In this document: one piece after another, positions 27,854 to 36,200 of the stretch
How positions within the stretch are numbered: position 1 is the first letter of the stretch
How the letters are laid out: each line of letters begins with the position of its first letter
DNA from: Aliikangiella maris
GTDB taxonomy: Bacteria > Pseudomonadota > Gammaproteobacteria > Enterobacterales > Kangiellaceae
Length of the DNA: 64,000 nucleotides
Assembly (NCBI RefSeq): GCF_040719265.1
Contig: NZ_JBFDAH010000001.1
Location: forward strand, 412,220-476,219
Reading direction: 5' to 3'
Position numbers and translations under genes: made by a program
The notes under the pieces: generated by a model
Seen by the model: the letters and a program-made list of their open reading frames with translations, nothing else
What the model was told of the DNA's origin: nothing
The model's database searches: none

Positions 27854-27964
27854 ATAAAAATAAATTCATTCATATACATTAGTTGGCTAAATCAAATAAA
27901 TTAAATCCTAACAACCAAAGACTAATGATAATAGTCGTTTAAATCCTTTTAAGGGGATAAAAAA

Positions 27965-29158
27965 ATGAAAAATACCTTTAAGTTTAATATGATGGCTGTT
28001 TCTATTATGGCAGCCACTACGACAAGTGGGGTCGTATTAAGTGAAAGCAACATTTCAAATACCGTTGACTTAAGTTTTCGTTACCGAATCGAAACTGTCG
28101 ATCAAGATAACTTTGCTAAAGATGCGAATGCATCAACCTTACGCACCAGAGCAACGATTAAAACGCAATGGGCAAGTCAGTTTGATTCGGTTTTGGAATT
28201 TGATGATGTCACTGAAATCGGTATGGATGACTTTAATGCGGGTGCGGATAATACACCACAAAGAGCAGAGTATCCTGTTGTCGCTGATCCTGAAGGTACT
28301 GAGGTAAACCAGGCATTTTTGCGTTATAGTTCCGACGCAACACAATATGCTTATGGCCGACAACGCATTCTTGTTGGTAATCAGCGCTTTGTGGGTGGAG
28401 TGGGTTGGCGTCAAAATGAGCAAACTTACGATAGCTTTACCGTGAAAAGTAAACCAGCAGAAAATCTTTCGATTGATTACGCTTATGTATTTAATGTTAA
28501 TCGCATTTTTGGTGAAGCTGTCACTGCAGGCGATCATCAGCATAACACTCACTTGGTGAATTTAGATTATAAATTAGGAGCAGGCAAACTTTCCGCTTAT
28601 TATTTTTCTATTGATAATGAGAGCGCATTGGGCTTATCGAATAACACTTTAGGTGTACGTTATGCTGGTAAAGTTGATAGTTTCGCTTATACCGTAGAAT
28701 ATGCTTCGCAATCAGATACAGGTGATAACCCAAATGATTACAGTGCCGATTACTATTTGTTGTCGGGTGCGTACCAGCAAGAGAATTATTCCTTCGGTTT
28801 AGATTATGAAGTCTTGGGGGGCGATGTAGACGGAGGCCAAGGTTTTACCACTTCACTGGCGACACTACACAAATTCCAAGGTTGGGCAGACGTATTTTTA
28901 GGTACTCCTGTTGTTGGTATTGAAGATTTGGCGTTACATGGTTCATTTAAATTAAATGGTTACAACTTTAAACTGGTGTATCATGATTTCTCTACTGATG
29001 AAAATGGAATTGATTTAGGTACTGAAATTGATTTTTCAGTTGCTAAAAAAATTAATAAAAATCTATCAGTATTATTTAAGTATGCCGATTTTAGCAGCGA
29101 TAATGATAACTATGCTTCGCGTAGTAAAGGTTGGTTAATGCTGACTTATAAAATTTGA
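27965..29158 (+). CDS. Outer-membrane porin, alginate-export-like beta-barrel
   Basis: A 397-residue protein with a signal peptide (about residues 1-26, MKNTFKFNMMAVSIMAATTT) and an all-beta body with alternating residues. YGRQRILVGNQRFVGGVGWR is typical of the alginate-export/DcaP-like barrel group. It ends in an aromatic-rich strand (GWLMLTYKI), although the last residue is Ile, not the usual Phe. AAGGGG lies 8 bases before the ATG. The perfect FNR box upstream suggests use under low oxygen, perhaps for uptake of an electron acceptor or carbon source. Substrate unknown. Confidence 0.85.
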   Translation: MKNTFKFNMMAVSIMAATTTSGVVLSESNISNTVDLSFRYRIETVDQDNFAKDANASTLRTRATIKTQWASQFDSVLEFDDVTEIGMDDFNAGADNTPQRAEYPVVADPEGTEVNQAFLRYSSDATQYAYGRQRILVGNQRFVGGVGWRQNEQTYDSFTVKSKPAENLSIDYAYVFNVNRIFGEAVTAGDHQHNTHLVNLDYKLGAGKLSAYYFSIDNESALGLSNNTLGVRYAGKVDSFAYTVEYASQSDTGDNPNDYSADYYLLSGAYQQENYSFGLDYEVLGGDVDGGQGFTTSLATLHKFQGWADVFLGTPVVGIEDLALHGSFKLNGYNFKLVYHDFSTDENGIDLGTEIDFSVAKKINKNLSVLFKYADFSSDNDNYASRSKGWLMLTYKI

Positions 29159-29176
29159 TTGTTGTATATTGATTTG

Positions 29177-29202
29177 AAAAAAGAGGCTTTTGCCTCTTTT
29201 TT
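29177..29202 (+). terminator. Rho-independent terminator of the porin gene
   Basis: AAAAAAGAGGC, loop TTTT, GCCTCTTTTTT: a near-perfect stem with a closing T-run, 18 bp after the porin stop. It could also act on the opposite strand for trhP. Confidence 0.88.
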
Positions 29203-29272
29203 CTAGAGTAATTTTAGTGTGTATGGTTTGTGTTATTAATTGTTCAACATTAAACTGAAAATTTAATGTATA

Positions 29273-30601
29273 TTATTTTTCAAGATTCAAGTGTTTTATA
29301 ATTAAGCCCATTGAGGGATCATACGCTTCTGGGGCTTCGATCCACACTTGATGGCCTGAACCCGGAGCAACAATAATGTGGTTACCTGATTTATCATAAA
29401 TTTCATTCAGCAAAATAGGGTAGTCAACTTTTGGTGACATAAGAGTTAGACGATCACCAACCTGAAAGCGATTTTTAACTTCAACTAAAAGTCTATTTTC
29501 CTCTCTTTTTACCACTTCTCCAACAAAAACCTGGGAGTGTCTTTCTGGGCTACCATTTAAATAATTTTGATAATCATCATGAACGTGTCTGCGATAAAAG
29601 CCTTCGGTGTAGCCCCGATTAGCCATGCCTTCTAAAATGTCCATTAATGATTTGTCAAATGGTTTTTGTTTAATCGCATCATCGATTGCTCGTTGATAGA
29701 CTTGTGCTGTCCGAGCTGCGTAATAACAGGATTTGGTTCGACCTTCGATTTTGAGGCAATCTACGCCAATTTCAATTAAACGTGCAACATGTTGAATGGC
29801 TCGCAGATCTTTTGAGTTAAATACATAGGTGCCATGTTCGTCTTCATACATTGGCATCAATTCACCAGGTCTTTGGTTTTCTTCGAGTAGCACGAGTTGT
29901 TCTGAGTATTCTCCCAGTCCAAGTTGCGGTTTTGACTTCTGGAAAATATCACCGTTATTGGCTTGTTCAGCCTCATGAACTTTGTAACCCCATCGACAGG
30001 CATTAGTGCATGCTCCTTGATTGGGATCACGATGGTTGAAATAGCCTGATAATAAACACCGTCCAGAATAGGCAATACAAAGTGCACCATGAACAAATAC
30101 TTCCAATTCAATATCGGGACAGTAATCGCGGATTTCTGCAATTTCATCTAAAGAAAGTTCACGTGAAAGAATAATACGTTTAATCCCAAGTGATTGCCAA
30201 AACTTAACTGCTGCAAAATTTACTGTGTTCATTTGTACCGACAAATGAATTTCAGTGTCTGGCCAATGCTGCTTGACTAACATAATTAGCCCAGGGTCTG
30301 ACATGATTAAAGCATCGGGTTTGAAAGCAATAATTGGGGCAATATCGTTAACAAATGTTTTAACTTTGCTGTTATGCGCAGTAATATTTACTGCAACAAA
30401 AAATTTTTTATTAATAGCTCTCGCTTCTTTAATACCAGTTTCAAGGTTAGCCAAATTAAAACTGTTATTTCTAACGCGCAAACTGTAGCGGGGAAGTCCG
30501 GCATATACAGCATCAGCCCCGTATGCAAAAGCATAACGCATATGGTTGAGTGAACCTGCCGGTGAAAGTAATTCGGGACGTTTTAAAGATGAAAATGACA
30601 T
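29273..30601 (-). CDS. trhP: TrhP (YegQ), U32 family tRNA U34 hydroxylation protein
   Basis: U32-family protein that, in E. coli, hydroxylates uridine 34 of tRNA with prephenate as oxygen source, feeding the CmoA-CmoB pathway. The 442-residue protein begins KRPELLSPAGSLNHMRYAFA, has the cluster cysteines in HGALCIAYSGRCLLSG and ACTNACRWGYKV, a further cysteine in DCLKIEGRTKS, and the C-terminal RlmKL-like beta domain. Paralogues RlhA and UbiU/V share the fold; length and sequence favour TrhP. Together with cmoA/cmoB in this window the route is complete. Confidence 0.86.
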   Translation of the reverse strand: MSFSSLKRPELLSPAGSLNHMRYAFAYGADAVYAGLPRYSLRVRNNSFNLANLETGIKEARAINKKFFVAVNITAHNSKVKTFVNDIAPIIAFKPDALIMSDPGLIMLVKQHWPDTEIHLSVQMNTVNFAAVKFWQSLGIKRIILSRELSLDEIAEIRDYCPDIELEVFVHGALCIAYSGRCLLSGYFNHRDPNQGACTNACRWGYKVHEAEQANNGDIFQKSKPQLGLGEYSEQLVLLEENQRPGELMPMYEDEHGTYVFNSKDLRAIQHVARLIEIGVDCLKIEGRTKSCYYAARTAQVYQRAIDDAIKQKPFDKSLMDILEGMANRGYTEGFYRRHVHDDYQNYLNGSPERHSQVFVGEVVKREENRLLVEVKNRFQVGDRLTLMSPKVDYPILLNEIYDKSGNHIIVAPGSGHQVWIEAPEAYDPSMGLIIKHLNLEK

Positions 30602-30814
30602 ATCACTGATTAAATTAAATCAGCGATTATAGATTAAAATTTATTCTTAATTTTGACCTGGATCATGATGGGATCCTTTTATTCACCAGCTTTGATTAGT
30701 AATTTACTTTGCTTGATAATCAATAAAACATGCGGATTAAGCTATTAAATGATGAAAAACCTCACGTTAATTTTCTTTGGCAAAATTTAATTTTCATGTT
30801 GGCACACAAACTAC

Positions 30815-31510
30815 TTAATGATGATGGTGATGTCCTGCCATTGTTGAGTCGGCAAAGAACAGTCCGTATAAAATATAAAATCCAAAAAGAATGAGCACCA
30901 AAGCACTTGCCCACTGAACCGGTTTTTTATTGAGCCAGATTTTTAGTGTAACACTGGCAGCGCCAGCGGCTAAAGTTGCGGGCAAAGTGCCTATACCAAA
31001 AAACAGCATAAATAAACCACTATTGATTGGGGTTGCCAAGGTTAATGCATAACCTAGACTGGTATATACCAGACCACAAGGTAGCCAACCCCAAAGTGCA
31101 CCGAGAAATAATGCTTGTTTAATTGATTTGACGGGTAACAGATGTTTACTGAGTGGACTAATTTTATTCCACAGGAGTTTTCCAACTTTTTCCAGATAAG
31201 TAATCGCATTCCAAGCTTTACTGATATAAAGTCCCATAAGAATTAACAATACACCTGAAATTGTTTGCAGAACAGGAAAGTCAGTAACTCTTTGTGATTG
31301 ATTACCTAACCAACCCGCAATTAATCCCAACGTTGTATAGCTGGAAATTCTGCCAATTTGATAACTGATGACTTTAAACCATTTGTGTTGTTTATCATCT
31401 GTTGCCATTGATAATGTGCTAATAATACCACCACACATACCAATACAATGACCGGCACCCATTAACCCTAAAATTACTGCGCTGAGTAAGGTAACTTGTT
31501 CTAATTCCAT
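30815..31510 (-). CDS. SafE/UreH-like membrane protein with C-terminal His tail
   Basis: Inner-membrane protein of the TauE/SafE-UreH_2 type, 231 residues with about six membrane segments. The N-terminal motif GAGHCIGMCGG has two cysteines and one histidine and suggests metal handling. The protein ends AGHHHHH, a natural run of five histidines. Genes of this type often accompany cbb3-oxidase assembly genes, and ccoS lies 0.8 kb upstream on the same strand, so a role in copper or metal supply is plausible but unproven. It starts 11 bp after the DUF2057 gene. Confidence 0.83.
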   Translation of the reverse strand: MELEQVTLLSAVILGLMGAGHCIGMCGGIISTLSMATDDKQHKWFKVISYQIGRISSYTTLGLIAGWLGNQSQRVTDFPVLQTISGVLLILMGLYISKAWNAITYLEKVGKLLWNKISPLSKHLLPVKSIKQALFLGALWGWLPCGLVYTSLGYALTLATPINSGLFMLFFGIGTLPATLAAGAASVTLKIWLNKKPVQWASALVLILFGFYILYGLFFADSTMAGHHHHH

Positions 31511-31521
31511 GATTTTTTGCG

Positions 31522-32187
31522 CTACTCTTTAATGTCTTTAATAAATTGTTGTCGTTCAGCTTCACTTGCCTGTTGCCACCAATACTGTAACATTTGCAAT
31601 GCCATCGATTGATTTTTGCTGTTTAGACCTGACGATAAATTGTTAGGCTGAAGCAACTGTGATGAACGAGGTATTTTACTGGGTTTGGGATTGGGATGCG
31701 ATAAATCGATGGGGTCATTTTGTCGCACTTGAGTTTGTTGTACTAAATAGCTTTCTGAACTACTCACCAGTGGTGTTAATTCAAACTGAATTCTAATGGA
31801 GTTGTCTTTTGTGAATTTAACAATTTCAAACAAGGGGCGTTGAATATAACGGCGCGCGGCATCGGCATTTTTTAATTTAACTACCTTTTGCTGATAATGA
31901 CTGTCAGTGTCGAGGTAAAGTGTCAATAAAAATGGGGATGATTTTACAATATCAAAACTGTCATTGTCGTCACTATCAAAGACTTCTTCGTACTCAATCA
32001 CTAGCAAGTTTTTACCGGGCTTTAATTGTAAATTTCGGTTTTGAGAAATAAATCCTGATGAATGAATAGTGCCATTAATCGCTTTGATATTAAAAGATTC
32101 TGCAATAATTAATTCGGGGGCAGTGAGTCCCATTATTGGCATAAGCATGGTTAATATGAGAGTAAAATACAGACTTTTTTTTGGCAT
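31522..32187 (-). CDS. DUF2057 (YccT-like) exported protein
   Basis: A 221-residue protein with a signal peptide (about residues 1-23, ending GLTAPE) and a DUF2057 domain, recognisable from LKPGKNLLVIEYEEVF and FLLTLYLDTDSHYQQKVVKLKNADAAR (broken by one loop). The C-terminal 60 residues are low-complexity and end in a Q-rich helix (MLQYWWQQASEAERQQFIKDI), which is common in this family. Function unknown. It probably shares a transcript with the SafE-like gene. Confidence 0.8.
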   Translation of the reverse strand: MPKKSLYFTLILTMLMPIMGLTAPELIIAESFNIKAINGTIHSSGFISQNRNLQLKPGKNLLVIEYEEVFDSDDNDSFDIVKSSPFLLTLYLDTDSHYQQKVVKLKNADAARRYIQRPLFEIVKFTKDNSIRIQFELTPLVSSSESYLVQQTQVRQNDPIDLSHPNPKPSKIPRSSQLLQPNNLSSGLNSKNQSMALQMLQYWWQQASEAERQQFIKDIKE

Positions 32188-32278
32188 GGTTTAATCGTAT
32201 TACAGTTGGTTAGAACAATATTTTACGACAATATTGAAAAGAGTGAATAAAATGTCATGGTTGAATTTATTAGTTAAA

Positions 32279-32611
32279 TTACTGAGCGCTACTGTTGTGC
32301 TTTTGGATATTGGTGGGATTATTTTCCACCGAATTATCTACCATTGATTCAGAATTAGAGTCTAAATGAGATTCTGATTGAGAATGCATCGAATGATGGG
32401 CTTTGCTTTGCGTGATTTTTTTTATCTGGCGCTTAGGGGATTCTTGTTGCTTTTGTTTGTTACTCTCAGGTGAGTCATCATCAAATAGAATATCAATTGC
32501 CGCAGAATCAAGGTCTTGAAACTGTCCTGTACGCACAGCCCAGAAAAAAATCGCAACTGCGATCATTAAAAGTACAATAGAAAGCGGGATTAACCAGTAA
32601 ATAACGTCCAA
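32279..32611 (-). CDS. ccoS: CcoS, cbb3-type cytochrome oxidase assembly protein
   Basis: Small inner-membrane protein required for cofactor assembly in cbb3 oxidase. The first 45 residues (LIPLSIVLLMIAVAIFFWAV, then TGQFQDLD and ILFDDD) match the family. At 110 residues it is longer than the usual 50-75 because of a Ser/Gln/His-rich tail. No ccoNOQP or ccoGHI genes lie in the window, so the oxidase is encoded elsewhere. Expression under Fnr would be expected, but I see no box here. Confidence 0.88.
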   Translation of the reverse strand: MDVIYWLIPLSIVLLMIAVAIFFWAVRTGQFQDLDSAAIDILFDDDSPESNKQKQQESPKRQIKKITQSKAHHSMHSQSESHLDSNSESMVDNSVENNPTNIQKHNSSAQ

Positions 32612-32663
32612 CGAAACAGACCTTAAGGTGATTAAGTAACCCGCCTAATATGAACTAATTTGA

Positions 32664-33266
32664 TTAAGATGTAAATACTGGTGCTAGGCCTGAACCCCAA
32701 AAAATAATGGTAATCGCAAGCATTCCTACCAGACAGACCATACAAACTGTTAATATTGAACTAGCAAATAAAAATCCACGATCTTTATTGATACCCATTA
32801 ATTCTGGCACGCCTTTGTACAACAGATTAATTGACATTCCGATGGCCAGCAGTGAAAACAACATATCTAACCAAAGGATTGGAAAACTCCCTAAAATCCC
32901 GACTAAAAATAGTGGCGTACAACTGTATGCGGTTAAGCTAACGCATTCGGCCAGACTTGGGTTTGCACCATAAGTCTTAGCCATCCACTGGACAAACCAA
33001 GATAATACCAATACCGCTGTCAATATTGCGACATAGGCAATGATAGAAAGATAAAGTGCACTTTCGGTAGTGAGTTTGTTTGTTTCTCCATCACCAATGC
33101 TCCAGCCAATATAGGTACTGCCGATAAAAGCTGAAGCGGGTGGAATCGCAGCGAAAAAAATTAAAAAGGTCAGATAAATATTACTGATACTCTGCTTTTT
33201 TTCTTTTATTTTTTGCCATTCCTGGTTGGGTCCATAAAGTAATGCTATGGCACTGGTTAATGACAT
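32664..33266 (-). CDS. Yip1 family membrane protein
   Basis: Five-segment membrane protein of the Yip1 domain family (200 residues). The N-terminal NQEWQKIKEKKQSISNIYL segment before the first membrane helix and the LTAYSCTPLFLVGIL region are typical. It lies 52 bp upstream of ccoS on the same strand. No specific function is known. Confidence 0.82.
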   Translation of the reverse strand: MSLTSAIALLYGPNQEWQKIKEKKQSISNIYLTFLIFFAAIPPASAFIGSTYIGWSIGDGETNKLTTESALYLSIIAYVAILTAVLVLSWFVQWMAKTYGANPSLAECVSLTAYSCTPLFLVGILGSFPILWLDMLFSLLAIGMSINLLYKGVPELMGINKDRGFLFASSILTVCMVCLVGMLAITIIFWGSGLAPVFTS

Positions 33267-33331
33267 GTTTACCCCCTTTTATTGCTGTCTTTCTGCCCAA
33301 TTAGAGCAGGGCTATTGGCAACAAATAGTGG

Positions 33332-34039
33332 CTATGCAGGAATGAAAGTGGCGAATAAACCAATAATTCCACCAAAGACCCCCCCCCATACAACAAGCCA
33401 GCCTAAATGCTGTTTGATCATTTCCTGGACTATCTGTTTAACCATCGTTGGCGTTAATTCAGACAGTCGCTTATCTATAATTATAGACACTTTTTCTTTA
33501 ATATCTGAAAGGACTTCGGGTTGTTCAATTTCTGAACGTAATAAAGATTTAAAGTCATCCTTTTCGGTAATCTCAATTATCGATTGACGCATATTAATAA
33601 TAAAAGGCTCCTGCATAGGAAGTAGTGCCTCGCGACCACCAAGCATACCCAACATACTGCCAAAAGATGAACTCATTATGACGTCAAGTAATCGTTCAAA
33701 AGCAGGGGCCAAATCTATTTTTTCGATGACTGGGGCCAGATTAAATTGAGCTGGTTGATGATCGGGTGCCGATAAAAACTTATCGATATTTTCATCATTG
33801 AAAAACTGTTCCATGATCATCGTTTTGATTGCAGATTTAAATTCTTCAAATCGAGCTGGAATGACACCCGAGCCATAAAGACCGGGTACTTTTTCAAATA
33901 ACATATGTACCGCAAGCCAGTTAGTTAAAGCACCCGATGTGGCAAATAACCCTACTGACAATATAATGGGATTAGCCAAAATATAACCAATGGCAATTAA
34001 ACTGATAGATAAAATATTAGTGATAAGACTTTTATTCAC
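33332..34039 (-). CDS. DUF445 family membrane protein with a G9 tract
   Basis: A 235-residue protein of the DUF445 family (YjiN-like), with hydrophobic N- and C-terminal segments and a helical centre. Family marks are GLFATSGALTNWLAVHMLFEKVPGLYGSG, here split by a turn, and the C-terminal GGVFGGIIGLF. The codons for WGGV contain nine consecutive G on the coding strand (C9 at 33379-33387), a tract liable to slippage; a frameshift there would alter the last 17 or so residues. Function unknown. Confidence 0.84.
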   Translation of the reverse strand: MNKSLITNILSISLIAIGYILANPIILSVGLFATSGALTNWLAVHMLFEKVPGLYGSGVIPARFEEFKSAIKTMIMEQFFNDENIDKFLSAPDHQPAQFNLAPVIEKIDLAPAFERLLDVIMSSSFGSMLGMLGGREALLPMQEPFIINMRQSIIEITEKDDFKSLLRSEIEQPEVLSDIKEKVSIIIDKRLSELTPTMVKQIVQEMIKQHLGWLVVWGGVFGGIIGLFATFIPA

Positions 34040-34160
34040 CGATTAATTCTCAATAATTAATGATTTTTACCTGAGTCTAACAATAAAATATATTTTTGCA
34101 CAGCTTATGATTAAAGGAAATATTAACGCGATAAAGTCTAATCAATCAGTTTAAGTAAAA

Positions 34161-34184
34161 GGTTAGAAGGTTAGAAGGTTAGAT
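34161..34184. repeat. Three tandem copies of GGTTAGAA
   Basis: GGTTAGAA at 34161 and 34169, and GGTTAGAT at 34177. They sit directly before the iorA-like remnant and are part of a decayed region. Confidence 0.8.
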
Positions 34185-34186
34185 AA

Positions 34187-34298
34187 CCTAATGATGAAGA
34201 AATCAATCAGTATATGGCGAATATCTGCCGTTGTGGAACTTATACAAGAATTCGCTGTAAAACTGGCTGCCAAACTAGCGAAACAAGAAGTAAAGTAA
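34187..34298 (+). pseudogene. Frameshifted C-terminal remnant of an iorA-type [2Fe-2S] subunit
   Basis: From 34187 the frame reads PNDEEINQYMANICRCGTYT then RIR, the C-terminal [2Fe-2S] (Fer2_2) end of isoquinoline 1-oxidoreductase alpha-type subunits, where a NxCRCGTYxRIR motif is diagnostic. After Ile-Arg near 34253 the frame must shift by one base to continue AVKLAAKLAKQEVK and a stop at 34296-34298, a fitting helical tail. A stop codon lies in frame just before (34184). No start, no N-terminal ferredoxin domain and no large subunit are present. It is a decayed fragment of a molybdenum hydroxylase subunit. Confidence 0.75.
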
Positions 34299-34417
34299 AA
34301 AGTTTCTCTTCAGTCAGTCGTTATTGACAAATTTGATAGTTGACGTTTAAAATTTTAACAGTGAACCGAAAGTTCATTCGATAAATTAACAGTTGCTATC
34401 TTTGTATGGGGTTTAAA

Positions 34418-34633
34418 ATGGCTAAAAATCGAAAGTCCCGAATGGTGCTCAGTCACGAAGCTGAGACTGAGCAAAAATCTATTACGGTACAACATATTCC
34501 ACGTAACCGAGTGTCACAAAATCCTTTGCTAAGAAAAGGTGGCGTTCATCAAAAGTCAAATTCTGCAAAACGCAGTGCTGCCCGTCGTCAGACCAAGCGC
34601 ATGGTCGACGACGGCGTGTCTTTCGCTGCTTAA
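34418..34633 (+). CDS. Small basic protein of unknown function
   Basis: A 71-residue, very basic protein (MAKNRKSRMVLSHEAETE to SFAA) with NPLLRKGGVHQKSNSAKR and RRQTKRMV near its end. An ATG at 34406 would add four residues, but GGGG six bases before the ATG at 34418 supports the inner start. Charge and size suggest RNA or ribosome binding; it does not match ArfA well. I do not recognise the family with certainty. It is preceded by the iorA remnant and followed by the FemAB-like gene. Confidence 0.65.
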   Translation: MAKNRKSRMVLSHEAETEQKSITVQHIPRNRVSQNPLLRKGGVHQKSNSAKRSAARRQTKRMVDDGVSFAA

Positions 34634-34640
34634 TCAAAGA

Positions 34641-34696
34641 AATAGCCTTACCAATAAATTACAACAAATAACCATACCAATAGCCTTACCAATAAA
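34641..34696. repeat. Direct repeat of 18 bp
   Basis: AATAGCCTTACCAATAAA occurs at 34641-34658 and again at 34679-34696, 38 bp apart. It lies in the short gap between the small basic protein and the FemAB-like gene and suggests a local duplication. Confidence 0.75.
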
Positions 34697-34819
34697 AAAT
34701 CTTGTCAGTTCTATTGCCATTTTGTTTCTTTCGATTGTTGTTGACTATTTTACAAAAATTATCCGTTCATTTAAGGTAATGACCCTAACAAAATCTGTTT
34801 GTATATAAAACAAACGCCT

Positions 34820-36091
34820 ATGCTCAATTCTTATCAATTTCAGTTTATTTCTTCTATCCAAGAGATAGATCGGGCTTGTTGGCAACAGCTTATTAATACC
34901 GATTATCCTTTTATCCAATATGATTTTTTACTGGCGTTAGAAAAATCAGCATCGGTTTGTACTAAAACTGGTTGGCAGCCTCATCATTTAATTGTTAAAA
35001 GTGATACACAGTTGATTGCTGCCATGCCCATGTATATCAAGTCACATAGTTATGGTGAATATGTTTTCGATTTTCAGTGGGCTAATGCTTATGAACAGTC
35101 TGGCTTATCTTATTATCCTAAGTTGTTAACTGCGATTCCATTTACCCCCTCATCGGGTAAACGATTATATGTTTGTGCAACAATTGATGAAAATGAGTTT
35201 TACCAACATATTTTTCCTCTTATGCATGAAAAAATTATGGCACTTTGTCAAAAACAGCAATTATCTTCTTGGCATTTATTATTTTGTGATAAAACGGAAT
35301 CAAATTATTGGCAATTGCAAGGTGGTTTACAACGTATTGGCATGCAATATCATTGGTTTAATCAAAATTATTCAAGCTTTGATGATTTTTTAGATCAATG
35401 TCGCGCAAAAAATCGAAAAAATATTAAGCGTGAGAGAAAACAGTTAACGCAACAATCGTTACAGGTTGAAGTTTTGCAGGGAGCGCAAGTCACTTTGGCC
35501 CATTGGCAGGCATTTTATGAATTTTATCAAGTGACTTATCTTAAACGAAGTGGCCATAATGGTTATTTAACGGATGAGTTTTTTAAGCTTTTAAGTGCAA
35601 GTCAGTCGCTGCAAATTGTTATGATAATTGCGAAAGAGTTACCTGACAATAATGAGTCGCTTAGAGATAGAAAGATGAGCGAATACCACCAAGCGGTTTT
35701 TCCTGATTTTAAGGAACAACTGAGCGATAAAAACGACAATGTAAATAAACAACCTCAGCAAATTGTTGCAGCGTCATTATTTTTTAAAGACGCAGAGTGT
35801 TTGTATGGTCGTTATTGGGGGTGTCGCAAAGAATATGATTTTTTGCATTTTGAACTTTGTTATTATCAAGGCATTGAATACTGTATTGAGCATGGTCTAA
35901 AACGTTTTGATGCCGGTGCGCAAGGCGAACATAAAATACCTCGAGGCTTTAAACCCATCGAAACTTATTCAAATCATTGGATTCAAAATTCAAATTTTGC
36001 GGGGGCTATTCGTCAGTTTACTGAAGAAGAAGCCTTATACGTACGCCAGGCAATAGGGCAACTAAAGCAAAAATTACCATTTAAAGTTTAA
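34820..36091 (+). CDS. FemAB/GNAT-like acyltransferase (PF04339 type)
   Basis: Protein of the family labelled 'peptidogalycan biosynthesis protein' (FemAB-like GNAT fold). Marks are KTGWQPHHLIVK, FDFQWANAYEQSGLSYYPKL in pieces, RAKNRKNIKRERK, GRYWGCRKEYDFLHFELCYYQGIEYCIEHGLKRFDAGAQGEHKIPRGFKP in segments. A charged stretch (about residues 279-312, with SDKNDNVNKQ) appears to be an insertion and explains the greater length (423). The frame also opens with TTG at 34799; neither start has a good ribosome site, and the ATG gives the more usual N-terminus. Substrate unknown. Confidence 0.8.
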   Translation: MLNSYQFQFISSIQEIDRACWQQLINTDYPFIQYDFLLALEKSASVCTKTGWQPHHLIVKSDTQLIAAMPMYIKSHSYGEYVFDFQWANAYEQSGLSYYPKLLTAIPFTPSSGKRLYVCATIDENEFYQHIFPLMHEKIMALCQKQQLSSWHLLFCDKTESNYWQLQGGLQRIGMQYHWFNQNYSSFDDFLDQCRAKNRKNIKRERKQLTQQSLQVEVLQGAQVTLAHWQAFYEFYQVTYLKRSGHNGYLTDEFFKLLSASQSLQIVMIIAKELPDNNESLRDRKMSEYHQAVFPDFKEQLSDKNDNVNKQPQQIVAASLFFKDAECLYGRYWGCRKEYDFLHFELCYYQGIEYCIEHGLKRFDAGAQGEHKIPRGFKPIETYSNHWIQNSNFAGAIRQFTEEEALYVRQAIGQLKQKLPFKV

Positions 36092-36147
36092 GTGAAATTT
36101 ATTGAGCAGACCGCTAAATATGATAAAGAAAGCTTGACGGTTTTGCA

Positions 36148-36180
36148 GCTTTAGTTAATCTAAAAAAGATTAACTAAAGC
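36148..36180. terminator. Perfect 13-bp hairpin between convergent genes
   Basis: GCTTTAGTTAATC, loop TAAAAAA, GATTAACTAAAGC. It lies between the convergent FemAB-like and M14 peptidase genes. No T-run follows, but the position and perfect symmetry make a bidirectional terminator likely. Confidence 0.6.
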
Positions 36181-36200
36181 CAGCAGTTTGAATATCTAAA

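Larger units (their letters stand above)
26978..27964. other. 987-bp regulatory region between moaA and the porin
   Basis: The longest gene-free stretch in the window. It holds the moaA leader at the left, a sigma70-like pair at 27329 (TTGACA) and 27353 (TATGAA), three tandem 16-bp repeats at 27406-27453, two dyads at 27713-27736 and 27796-27813, and a perfect FNR box at 27840. No open frame with a ribosome site was recognised. Confidence 0.7.

Noticed and set aside
28139..28552. 137-codon frame antisense to the porin
   Set aside because: Lies fully inside the porin gene on the other strand; the porin has signal peptide, FNR box, ribosome site and terminator, while the antisense frame has none.
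34418..34633. Small basic protein as ArfA ribosome-rescue factor
   Set aside because: Size and charge fit, but the ArfA core sequence is not visible and there is no hairpin causing a truncated message.
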